Part shown: in pieces, positions 12,301 through 24,200 of the stretch
How positions within the stretch are numbered: position 1 is the stretch's first letter
Layout of the letters: each line of letters begins with the position of its first letter
Assembly: GCF_000764305.2 (NCBI RefSeq)
Contig: NW_025944675.1
Location: 62,001-126,000 of the forward strand
Length of the DNA stretch: 64,000 bases
Reading direction: 5' to 3'
DNA from: Hyalella azteca
Lineage: Eukaryota; Arthropoda; Malacostraca; Amphipoda; Hyalellidae
Translations under genes and position numbers: made by a program
The notes under the pieces: model-generated
Seen by the model: only the letters and a program-made list of their open reading frames with translations
Databases searched by the model: none
What the model was told of the DNA's origin: nothing

Positions 12301-12859
12301 TACTGACGCACCGCACTCACAGTACCCGTGCGAGATAAACTCCCGGAGTAACATGAATAATTTATTATTATTGACTTATAGTATGGGCTTATTATTTAGA
12401 TCAAAATAAATTTAATGCTGATTGACGTCTGGTATCGGTCGAGAAAAGCCCGCACATCGTGAATGCAATGTAGAGGGTACGCACCATGTTCAGTAAAAAG
12501 TTCAAAAATTATCAGATCATGATATATGCGAAATACGCAACACCGTCTGTCTTTCTCCTTACTAAAAAATGGATATTTATTTCCGTGGACTTGCGTAATC
12601 GTACACATTGAACCTCGAAATTTAGCCTCGTCGAGCAATCAAAATTTCTGTATTAACTTCCCCTTAAAACGCTAGTAAGAAACATATGTTAATTTGACGA
12701 ATTAAATGAGTTTGCTAAAATTTTATTCAGCTACCCAACAAGTAAAATACGAGTAAGTTAGATACTTAAGTTTTCGGATACGTTAATCCAGATAAAGCTT
12801 AAAGCCAAATTGTCGCGAATTTTTCCTGATAAATGAACGATTACATTTTTCTCGTGCAG
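9361..12859. other. Upstream region of striatin, no gene recognised
   Basis: This should hold the striatin promoter, but I see no convincing TATA/Inr pair or conserved coding segment. The 12-mer GCACAAGCGTTG occurs three times (about 10109, 11001, 12251), which I cannot interpret. Confidence 0.5.
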
Positions 12860-13055
12860 TGACCCTTTGTTTGGTGTTCGCCACCGATACCTATTCTTCC
12901 TTTTCTGCGTGCTGCTGTTCTCGTCGGTAGGGCTGCAAATCATCCTGCTCCCCTGCACCTACTACAGTTCCTATAACCCTGAGCCGCCCGAGAACATCGC
13001 CCCCATTCTTGTAAGAGCACTGCAGCAAAATGACTCCGAATTTGGCATGGAACCG
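12860..13055 (+). CDS. Candidate exon of an unrecognised membrane-anchored protein
   Basis: It is bounded by a strong acceptor (tttttctcgtgcag|T) and donor (CCG|gtgaga). It reads DPLFGVRHRY, a hydrophobic run LFFLFCVLLFSSVGLQIILL, then PCTYYSSYNPEPPENIAP and ILVRALQQNDSEFGMEP. A short Arg/His-containing stretch before one hydrophobic segment suggests a type II signal anchor, as in Golgi enzymes, though no family is recognised. A stop just upstream (12834-12836) means earlier coding sequence must come from another exon. It ends in phase 0, as does the start of the next candidate exon at 13324. Confidence 0.45.
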
Positions 13056-13323
13056 GTGAGAGCAATGGGGATAATTAAATCAAGGACTGATAATTGGTGC
13101 AATGTCAGATAAAATAGGTAGTCATTGTTAACTAAACACTTTGAACCGTGTAACTGAGAGCCACAAGGTAAATCGTATAGAATTGTCTAGCCAAAACAAA
13201 GTATGGATACAATTGTCAGTTTTAAATGGTTGAAAAAAGCTTTCATTAAGCAGTTAAATGTTAATTTTATACACATATTCTACTAGACATTATTGATATA
13301 CATACCCCATGCCACTCCTACAG

Positions 13324-13494
13324 TTACACAAACGACCTGGGGAGCTTCCTCGACTTCTCCTTCTGCTCCAGCCATTACCAAGTTTCTTCGCCCACCTCAA
13401 GTCGCTCGCTAAAAGTACCAAGTCCACGCCACTTGTGTCCGACACTTGCACGTTTCTTAATTTCATTGAGGTTGTGGTCAGTGCCAGGGAGCAG
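13324..13494 (+). CDS. Second candidate exon of the same unrecognised gene
   Basis: The acceptor is ccactcctacag|TTA and the donor GAGCAG|gtatgt; the length is exactly 57 codons. In phase with the previous exon it reads LHKRPGELPRLLLLLQPLPS, FFAHLKSLAKSTKSTPLVSD and TCTFLNFIEVVVSAREQ. A second plus frame (beginning YTNDLGSFLDF) is also open, so the frame is uncertain. No further exons were recognised downstream, so the gene could be a fragment. Confidence 0.38.
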
Positions 13495-14099
13495 GTATGT
13501 CTCGTGCAGCACTTCAACGCTAGATTGGGGTTGACAGACACACTGATATCGATGTAACTAACACATTGATATTGCTGTGATATTGTAGAGGAGGGAAAAG
13601 TGAATTTTATAGATGCTTTTTATATTGATTCGTTTAAACCAAAATAATCTGATATCTGGGTGATATTGCTGGATCGACCCAGAAGTGCGGAATAGAAAAC
13701 CTTTGTAGGACCATTCGGTCAACGCCACCAGTCCCACCACCGCGAACTGGTGTGTACTTAATCGAAGCTTGACAATTTAAAGTAGGACCTATACCGTTCT
13801 TGATTATATGACCTTGAATTTATTCCTGTGATGCATAACTTGTATAGATTTAGGAGTGAATAAATTTTGTCGTTTTTAATTATGTGTTTTAGGCACGAGC
13901 CAGTTGTGTCATATATCGGGAAAAAATTTTATCTCTTATGCAGAGAGACATCCGAAGTCTGAAGCTGAGATTTCAACTTACTTACTCTTAAGATTTCTCG
14001 TTGTTGAATGAAGGCTTACTCTCTGGCTGTCTTTATTCTCCTGTCAAACTGCAAGGATTGTGACGAACATGGTGGGTTATTGCGGACAGGTTAAAGTGT

Positions 14100-14312
14100 T
14101 AATGTAACGAACACGTTAATGCCGGTGTGACGAACACGCTGATGCTGATTTAATGAAGACACTGATGCTGCTGTGACGAACACGCTGATGCTGCTGTGAC
14201 GAACACGCTGATGCTGCTGTGACGAACACGCTGATGCTGCTGTGACGAACACTCTGATGCTGGTGTGACGAACACGCTGATGCTGCTGTGACGAACACTC
14301 TTATGAAGATGT
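14100..14312. repeat. 24-bp minisatellite
   Basis: About eight to nine copies of CTGATGCTGCTGTGACGAAC plus ACGC. The unit length is a multiple of three, so it leaves open frames that are not genes. Confidence 0.9.
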
Positions 14313-17300
14313 TCTTGTAGCCGCCCCTACTGGAGCAATAGAGCAGCGGACACTAGAATATACAGAGTATACTTCTCAAGCAATTGCATGGCCCGGAATC
14401 TCCATGTATCATGGATAAAATGTCCGGTTCATGTGAACCCGTGGTAGGGATCAATGAAAATAAACCTGCATCCGGTGTGACAACGAAAAAGTCTGTGCAA
14501 AAATATAATTCTGTTCATAATATTAATTAGAAGAGAAAATATCTAAAATTTTCCTCAAAATATCTAAAATTTTCCTCAAATGTAATTATGCATTAATAAA
14601 ACAATGTGTAATTTCCAATTTTTTATTACGGAAAAGTAGCTTTCTGTATTACGAAGCGTGTGTGCGTCAGGCTCCACAGCACGAGGCCGCTCAGTGAAAC
14701 TATATAGAGTTGACAACTGGATAACCTGCGCTTCCCACACAAGGTTTCAGAATAACATCATCAGAAACGATACGATGATCTTAATTTCAGTGTTAACACC
14801 AGTGATTTAACATTATTATTTGAATAAACGGTTCGCTGAAAAATCATGACATCCCAACTTGTATAGGTTGTTTGGTGTTGAAAGAATCGACACGTCATCA
14901 TGTAGGACGAGTCTCAGCATCATGAAGTATATTCAGCTGAGGAGTTCTCTGCAATGCCGCATGATTTTTATATGAAAAACGTTACACAAAGCGCTAAAAG
15001 TAAGTGAACCATGAAAATATTCTCATAATAATCCAATAGGTCAACATTAGGAATCTGAAGTCAAAGGTAGTGACTCTTATTAAATGCTGTACGCGCGTTT
15101 CTTAAAGAAACTGCACAGTGCACATGATCGTAAGAACTATGACAGGTTTAAACTCCGCATAGTCAAATAATCATGTAACTTCGTATACGAAATAGAGCAC
15201 GTACAAGAAATATCGAGTACATAAAATGAACATCAACATTTAAAAGCGACTATTCCGTTCAAACGCATATTACTTACAGAAAGAAGTCGACTCAAAACAT
15301 CAAAATTCACGTTGGTTCGTTCTCCAAATGATTTTCGTCGTTAGCATAATTGGCAACGAGGCCATTGTACGGAAATTATGAAAGAAATTTCAGAACAGAA
15401 TATAAAGCTATTTACCCCACATTTCTGAACATAACTCCGTATACCTAACCCTACCTCCATACCTACTCCGGCTGTATTAATTCTTCATGGGAGGTAGGAT
15501 TATTCGTAGTTATGCTCTGGGAGTTGAGACACGATGGCCTTGTACTCTGAGAAGCAGGGTAATGTCCAAAAAGGAGGACATGAAGTAAGACAGTCCAGTT
15601 ACAGGGAAGGTTAGGCTTACGGTGATCCTGCGTGGTCTGCAGTACTTATACTCTGAAGCTCAGAGTAGCTATTCCTTGCTGAGGAGAGACTCCAGCTTCA
15701 GGGATAGTTTATTAAAAGTTAAATTTGTGGCTCCATGGCTCAATGGCTTTGCCTCGCGTAAATGGATGAATCCAAATCAATAATTTTCAAGCCAAGCCAA
15801 AGGTCTGCGAAATGCTCGAACCTTCAAAAACAAAGGAAGTGTGTGTAGAATAGTCATCAGATCATCAAAATGACAGAACAATCAACCAAATTTATTAACG
15901 TTAACAATTGTGTTGAAATTGGAAAAATTTCATTAAACCAAGTAAACTCATTATGAACATCCAACAATTATACAAATGATGCCATGCAGAGGGATAGTTT
16001 GTACGGCTCTTACAGTATTCTGGTAGAACATTTTCACATTTGGAGTACCTTAGCAGAGCATATAGACTAGTAAGCATTTACTTGTTGAAAGTGGAAGAGA
16101 ACCAAAACAGTACGATGCATTCAAATAAAAGTCTTCCCTCGAGATGAACTTGTTTCAGATTTAGAAACATGTAAAATTAAAGCAATTCATAATGTATCAT
16201 ATACAATAATTATTTCTCATTGGAACAATAGAAAGATTCACTACTTGAGCGAACTCCCAACTTTACGACTTAGCAAACTATTTTAGATGCAAATAAACAC
16301 TAAAGAGTCACAAAAAGGAATCGTAACACTTTAAAACCCTTTAAATTAGTTTTCTTAACCATAAACGTGATAAGGAGAAACGAATAGCAGCAGCAACAAC
16401 GGGTAGAGTTAGCTCGTTACAAGCGCCGAACGGAATAGCTATAGATGTGCTTTATTTCACATAAATATTTCACAGCGATTATTTATTAAACAAGTTCTAA
16501 ATGATCCAAGAATAAAGTCACGGCATCCGTTATAAAGAATGAAAAGATACTTGACATGACCAGGCGATGGCATACAAGCCTTGGTCAGCTGATGCAGCGC
16601 TGTGCGGCGGCTAGCATTCGGTTGCTCGGGAGCTGCTACAAAATCAGTTAGGTTTTACACAGAGATATTAGACCAGATTTGGATGACCAGTATGAAATTA
16701 AAGAGATCAGATACTGCGCATGGAACTCATTTATAACTTTCGGCCTAGAACCTGCAAAGGAACATGAAGTGAACTTATTTAAATATTAGGGTAGGAGAAT
16801 AACTGAATACAGGATCAGGCAAACTACGACGGATATGGTGCATCTAAATCGCCTCAACAAGCAGCTCGCCAGGAGCTATGAGAAGTGCATACAGTAAACA
16901 CGACGAAAATATGTGCTCACGAGGAAAAAGTGGAAATAATACACATGAAAATATATGAAATAAGTAGAGAACGGTTATGCGTAAGTTGCTCTGATAATTT
17001 CATCAATACTCTCTTATATACGGTTCAACAGCTCATCAGCAGCAGGAATAAAATCTTGCACTCCTCTACACTGCGATCGACGTTAAAGTTCAATCTTGCC
17101 TTCAGTAGCTTAAAGAGAAAATCACTCAATTCGCTCTCACTTAAAGTACGTTTAGTATGACTTCATTTATTGTATTCATATTCGCTTAAAAATAAAAGTA
17201 GAACTAAATTAAATGAAGAGCGCAGTAGTGACTTTTTCATCGGTTGTAACGCACATAGAGTCATGAATGTACCGCACAATCGCATATTTGTTTCATTTTT

Positions 17301-20300
17301 CTTCTCAACCGGTCTCACATAGTGTACATGTAAATTAGGATTCCGTTTAACGAATAAGCATTCGGAACAGATTGGTTAGATAAAGTGCGGCGTCACTGTA
17401 GTGCAAATCAACATTGGGCTTCTGCTCTGAGGCTGACCCACATCATCTGCAGATGACAACCAGAAACAGGACAAATGCAGAAATGCAGTGTACTCGACAG
17501 AGTAGAAATAACCTTCAGTGAGCAGCAGCTACTGCAAGTATTAGGGTGGACCTCACGGAGTGTTGAGAAAGGTTTAAATTCGTTATAATTTAACTTTCAT
17601 AACTGAAAAAATCCCAGTAATAATATTAAGCTTCAATTTATTAAATTCATTGTCAAAAGGAATTGTTGAAACGATGCCTCAATTGTAATAAAAAAGACGG
17701 GCTTATAGCCACTTAAGAAAAAATCGAAGTAAAAAGGACATGGCCGCTCTCTTGGTTAAATAAGCGAGTCTTCGCCTGACTCGTGGACGCTCAACATTCA
17801 TAGCTGAACTGAGTTAGACGAGCGATGCGGAGAGAAGGCCGAGCTCTGATATTCGGTCAGATTGTTTAAGGCGCGTGAGAATGAAATGAAACGTGCAGCG
17901 AAATGATAAGTCCTGTGAAGAGGAAGTTGTAGTTATGGTAAAGTAGCGTAGAGGTAAGACGTATTTAAGAGAAAAGTCGTAGTTGAGTCAAATTCATGCA
18001 ATTGGTGGAAGGAAGTCCTATGAAAATAATTTGCATAAGTTACTCAAGTGATTGGATTGGACCTACAAATTCCTTAAATTTCATCATTAACTCTATAGGA
18101 AGGAATCTATACCTGGATACAAGTAGTTATATGTAAAAACGATACCTAACTTTGCGATTTCGATTCATGAGCTCCCGACAAAGCGAGGCTGAGTTACTTA
18201 AAAATTATATTCAATTGGATGCTTACACCACCTTAGTTACACTTGTAGAAAAATATAAATTTAGTGGGATCGTAGAGGCATTTATGAATTTCAACGCTGA
18301 GCTAACCTGGACTCGTCATTGAGACGTCGTTACGTCCAAATATCAAGTAACGAGCCCAACAATGACTGACGATCTCACGCAGCGGAAGATGAGGTGCTAT
18401 TCGTACCACGGAAAAAGCGAATAACTCTTATCTGAACACGAAGAATAATGGATTATTTTTATTAAAAAGTTTATATCAGAATTATTAGGCAGATGGGCGG
18501 TAAGGTATTGAGGCGTCGTTCTCAGGATACTGTTAAGTTAATTTCCGGTAATGGTACTTATTCCATCAGTAGTCAGTACTTTTTATAGACGATCATTTGG
18601 AGCAAGGGTATCTGGATTCACCAAGAAATCTTTGTCTTTCTGTGAGCTCCCTGGTTTGAGGTTATTGCTCCGCTACTAGTCGCCTGACTGCTGAGTATAA
18701 TGAAGTTCAAATACCTAAGTAAGCAACATCAAATACGGCGGCTAGAAGACAACCTCAACCAACTTTCAAAACTAAGCATGCCAGCCTAAACGCAACGCCG
18801 GTCCTGATCCGAGCATTCATACTACGTACATCAACAGAGAATCTATACCTTGCAACCACACATACAAACTTTACACATACCTAGAGCTGGCCAATGAGAT
18901 TGCTTCAAACACCATGCATTTCATTCACTCGAACATGAAATTTATTTGCGCAATATTTACTTGGAAAAATTTTGGTACGGCTAAAGAAAAAAAGTCTAGT
19001 TAATTACTCTGATATTGGAAACAAACAAGTACATGCATAAATTTAGTTGGCTGCTCAAAATGATGCAGGTAAATGACGAACCCATACTTAAAATTTCTGT
19101 TTTCATGGATCGTGTCAGTGATAAACATCCAACCAGTCATGTACCTTGTAAATGTTATCTGATGTCAGTAGTAATTTACATTCTTTCACCTGGTGAATGT
19201 TACCCAATATCAGTGATTTACGTACATTCGTTTACGGACTAGATGTTATCTTATGAAAATTATTTAACCCCCACTTGTCACAATAACTTAATTCATGAAT
19301 AATTTTTACATGCATGGCATATAAAGGAATGTTAGTCTAATAGTAGTTCAAGGACTATTAAAAGAGATATGACTCCATAAACTGAGGAACAATAACAAAC
19401 AACATAAAATATTTCTTTAACAGTCAATTAACAATTAGAGGAGCGAAACGCACAACGCTACTCAGACTAGAACTTTTACTTATTTATTCTGCTATTATTC
19501 TCTCATATATCATTGTTAAGTATTAACACGTAATATGTATAGAGTTTATGAACAGGTACCATTTCAACATTATCCGTACATTGCCTAAAAACTCTTTCTA
19601 TATAAGTGCCTATACTGATCTTCCAGAAACGCAACTAGATGAAGTTAACCAAGTTTTTCGACTTCAGTAATTGACTAATGCTTCAGTAATTTAGAAGCAT
19701 TTTCCCATTCCCACCGATTTTGAAATAATTTAAAAAAGAGAATATGTCAAATGAATTTAGCTGTTCGAAGAAAGCAAGCGGGCGCGTTCCTACAGAAATT
19801 GCAAGTGGAAGTTACATTCATGTTGCCAGAGAGATTACAATGCGACGGCCCCATATAGCCTCTACAAAGGCCACTCTTATACACGCCGAATATCAAGTGA
19901 GGCTACCCACTCTTACTAATTACGGGTATTACGGACACGAATCCATCAAACCGCATTTACTTGGTCTCAGATGTCCAGCAAGTTTGATGAGTCGTTTCGG
20001 AGATTCAGAGCCGGAAACTGCAAGTTCCGTCTGTACTTTACAAATAAGCTTCGCATTCACTCCAAGGTAGACGTCTGAGACCAAGTAGAGACGAACTTAG
20101 ATCACCTGTGATACACAGTACGAATAGATCATCAAGACGGCGGAGAAATTCCTTGCATGGGATCATCGAGGTGCAATAGAAACAATTACCATAGCAATGG
20201 CCGATTGACTTGACAGTGAAGACGGAGCGACGTCTCGCACGAACAGCGCGCTTTCATACGCGAACACTTCTAACAGTGAACTACACACTAATACGCTACA

Positions 20301-20514
20301 ATTATGATTGACCCTAACACTGCGTGCCTGAATGGGAAGCGAGAAAAGTTTAGATTATCAGTTAGACAAATTCATGAACATTCTCGCTAAAGGCTCACCG
20401 CTCTGCTGCAAACGACTTTATAAAATTCTTCTCAGAAGAATCGAAGCGCTTGAATGCAGCACGTAAGCGCGATTCCAATTCCTGCTTGTCGGAAGTCATC
20501 TAGGAAGTATACAT

Positions 20515-20520
20515 TTTAAT
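20515..20520 (-). terminator. Candidate Ret polyadenylation signal (ATTAAA)
   Basis: ATTAAA on the minus strand about 270 bases past the Ret stop codon. A canonical AATAAA lies further away at 19488-19483. Which one is used cannot be decided from sequence. Confidence 0.25.
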
Positions 20521-20789
20521 GCATACTATGTACAGATGCTGATTTTTCCGTTGAGCTTGAGGGTTAACAAAGCCCTGATTTTGACACGACGCAGTACATT
20601 TTACACGAGAGGCAAATGCAGCCTGAGAATATCAAAAGTCGTAAGTCGAATGCAGCAGCGTCAAGATTTGGTTTTCTCCGAGTGGGTGAGAAGTTATCTG
20701 GTCCTTATGCCTATGATGATAAAGTTCAAGTATTTGGTGATGAAGAGGATTAAAGAATCATGATGTAACAAATTGATGAGTGCACAATT

Positions 20790-21206
20790 TTATACTACGA
20801 CAGGAGTCCTGCGACTGCTGCCCGTGCTGCCAGAGGGACTCTTCCCTCTTTTGTTGACAACAGCGGGGGATAAACTTCTTCGTCGTGACCCCAAGACGAT
20901 GTGCTCGTCAACTAAAAGCTCATGGCGCTCTTCGAGCTCTTCAGACGTATCTTCTTCGTCTTCATGAGGAGCGACGGCAGCGTAGAAGCCTCGTTTGGTC
21001 TTACAAGCCGCAGGAGAGCTCGTAGGAACGCTGGGACGTGTCACAGAGGTTGAGGGGATACCATGTGTGGTGGACGGCGTGTGGGTGATGGGCGGTAGAG
21101 GGGACGGCAACGAGGACGACGAGGCTGGACGACGAGTCTCCTCCGTCACGTACCCTGAGTCAGGGCCCCTGCCGCTGTCGGAGTCCCCCTCGCTGCGACA
21201 CGCCTC
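20790..21206 (-). CDS. Ret: Ret last exon (end of C-terminal tail)
   Basis: The acceptor is gcggtccag|GAG, phase 0, 138 codons and TAA at 20792-20790. It begins [20 protein letters not shown] and is rich in Ser, Pro and Thr, then acidic ([14 protein letters not shown]). A tyrosine in DSGYVTEE could be a docking site. There is no domain. It aligns with no part of vertebrate RET that I recall, as expected for a disordered tail. Confidence 0.8.
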   Translation of the reverse strand, partial: EACRSEGDSDSGRGPDSGYVTEETRRPASSSSLPSPLPPITHTPSTTHGIPSTSVTRPSVPTSSPAACKTKRGFYAAVAPHEDEEDTSEELEERHELLVDEHIVLGSRRRSLSPAVVNKRGKSPSGSTGSSRRTPVVV

Positions 21207-24200
21207 CTGGACCGCGGAAATGTTATTTTTAAAAATTACTTAGGCTTTTGATTGGTCCGAAATTACATCAATTGGGATTTATTGTAACACGCTTATAATT
21301 ATGTTGTACATGAAGCGGAACACTAACTTGATTATATCTTAACATGGTTATATGTAATAATTCTATACTTTAACAAGACTGTGGCTATGTAATATTCTAG
21401 TTTTACTGAAGTAAGGCTTTATAATAACATGACTATAAGGATACTATTATAATAACTATATAAGAAAAGTAGAACCGATACTGTTCAGGGGATAGGAAAA
21501 TATAAATTTCATTAAAAAAGTCATTAATTGATCACAACTTTTTTATTAATATTTCCAGTTCATACCGAAATGATAAGCTTGCCATTAAGGATAGTTTCTA
21601 ACCTGCACATACTCCTCTTCATCTGGCCCATTAGCCAGTGTTGAGTAGTGTATGACGGGCACGGGCGGGAGTGGTGATGTGCCGCAGGGTACGTTAGTGT
21701 AATGATTGGTGTCAACACTGCTCTTGTTGCTGTATGTGTTGCTGTTGCTGCTGTTAGTGTCACTGTGGCCGCTATAGCGTCTACCGTTAACCACAGACGA
21801 CTGGGACACGGGCGATAAGCACGGCAGTCGCCGTTCGTCAACTTGCGCGCCCGTTGACGACGAACAGCGTTCATCTCCTGATGACAGGCGACGCTCTGCC
21901 ACAGACGAATTGCCTGACGATAGACGACGATCGTCGATGGACGATAGGCGGCGATGATCAGACGAGGAGAGGCGACGACCATCGGAAGAGGAGAGTTGAT
22001 GCTCATCCCCCGAGGGGAGATAGACAGGGTTGTGGACGTCAGCGTGCGGTCTGCTCCCATCGAAGGTTATCATATCATGACCCCACTGCTGGGGCTGCAT
22101 TGATCGGTTGGGGGGCTGATAGGCTGAGGATGGAGAAGCCCCACTTGTTCCAGAGTGATTGGAAGTTCTGCTGTGGGGCACGCCTCTGTGGTTATGGTGT
22201 AGATGTCGTGAGGTGCTTGAGTCACTTAGAACAGGATTGTGTGTATTGTGTGTAGTAACGCTGACGTTTTGGGGACATTGGGGGCTGAGTTGTGCGGGGG
22301 TAGAGGGTATGAGTAGATCCCCGGCTTCCTCAAAGGAAGGATGACTGCTACGAGCCCTTAGATACGACTCATCCCGCGCCGCTTCAATCGGCCTCGAACT
22401 TGAGCCTGCACATACACAAAAAAACTTTCTCAAGCAACAAGCCAAACTGGACAAATCTTGAAACGGTTTGTGGCTTACACCGAATATTAAATGATTCACT
22501 TGTTTTGTTTAAGAAGCCATCTAAAATTGTCTCTCATTATGAACCAAATTCTGAAATAATTCAAGACATAAGCATGTGGTCGTGGGCAATGACCAACACA
22601 TTCTAGGTCGCACCTTCCTCAGATATGTCGAAGTTGAGAGTCTGCCAGGAGCCCTGAGAGTGGGACCCATCATCCCGAAACTGATGGGGAGCTGGCACAA
22701 CTGAGCCGCCGAAGTAGGTCCTGTTGGTGACCATGAGACTCCTGACCTCAAGGTACTCCACGCTGGCTGTGATCATCGCCTCGAAGATCTCCGTGAGCTG
22801 CCGGAAGTCCGGTCGTCGGTGCGGGTCGGCATCCCAGCAAAATAGCATCACCTCGTACCTGACCACACAGAACAGCTTAATAGCACCGCTGCCCACCACT
22901 TCCACTCTAAAGCATAAGAGAAATTTAGGAAACAAAAAACAATCTTCAAAATTCCAAAACATGGTCAGAGATGCCATACACGAAGAATCAAATAACAGAT
23001 ATAAGAAATTCGACAAGCACGATGATCAGCAAATGTTGGAGGTTTGCCTCACAGTTCTTGAGAGCAGTTGTGAGGGCGCTCCATTCTGTAGCCCCCTTTC
23101 AGGAGGTCATAGAGGGATTCCAGTGAGACTCCCGGGTAAGGAGTTGAGCCGAGGTTGACGAGCTCCCACAGAAGCACGCCAAAGCCCCACACGTCACTCT
23201 TGGTGGTGTAAACGTGGTCGATCAGAGACTCGGGAGCCATCCACTTTACGGGAACTGGAAACAACAACGTTGTTACTACTAGAGGGTCCTGCAGTTCTTA
23301 TTATAAACTTGGTCGGTCAAAGACTCTTGAGTCATTAACTTAACGGCTTAACCATCTACCGTCTGACATGAGTAACCGGAGCAATATTGTCACAAGCCTA
23401 CTTCCCAAAAAAGATGCGTTCTACTGAGCGCAAAATGACATGCACTGATGGTTGCCGCCACGTATGACAACTTTGAAAATGTTCTCATTTGGGGACAAAC
23501 GTCATCAGGCTGCTACACTCAATAGTTTACATATAATTCAAGTTGAAAGTTATGTTTCCGGAGAGTGACATACGGCGGTAGAGGGTTAAATCAACATTGC
23601 AGGAAAACGAGTGTAGAGCAGCTGCAAGAATGTACCGTCACCCCGTCAGTAATTGCAAAATTGTACATCATGGTGAAGTGAAAAACTAGTTTTCGGAAAA
23701 ATCCTAATCTGACAATAATTTTTTCATATGGACTCTTTCCAAACTAAGTCCCTTTAGAAGGGCTTACCAATCAAACCGTTTTCAGAGTTGCTGATATGAC
23801 ATTGAAAACGAAAAAAAACGTAAGTTTCAGCTCAAGTTTGACTTGACTTTTCAATTTTTTAAAGGTAACCTGGATTGCGGATATGACATTGAAAACGAAA
23901 AAAACGTAAGTTTCAGCTCAAGTTTGACTCGACTTTTCAATTTTTTAAAGGTAACCTGGATTCTTGAAGCGATACTTTAGAAACAAATAATTATTTTAAA
24001 ATTATAAATCATTGAACAAAACATGGCTCAAATAGATTGACGTTAAGAAGTTCATTCAAGTCTCATATGCACCACAACCTCTCGTCCCACGAAAGGTAAC
24101 CTGTTATCGCTCAAACGGAACATATCATGAAACATCTCGGCAATTCTCACACTAATGTTGCAAAGTTAACCGATTAACTAATTCGCAACAGCGTGGCCTG

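Larger units (their letters stand above)
13495..20789. other. Intergenic region, no gene recognised
   Basis: About 7.3 kb of AT-rich sequence without supportable coding exons. It contains the 24-bp minisatellite at 14100-14312 and the presumed Ret 3' UTR at its right end. Confidence 0.5.

Noticed and set aside
19744..20070. Plus-strand open frame of 108 codons
   Set aside because: No recognised domain, no splice or codon support; it could be chance.
21854..22255. Plus-strand open frame of 133 codons
   Set aside because: Antisense shadow of the Ret tail exon, which has splice sites and phase support.
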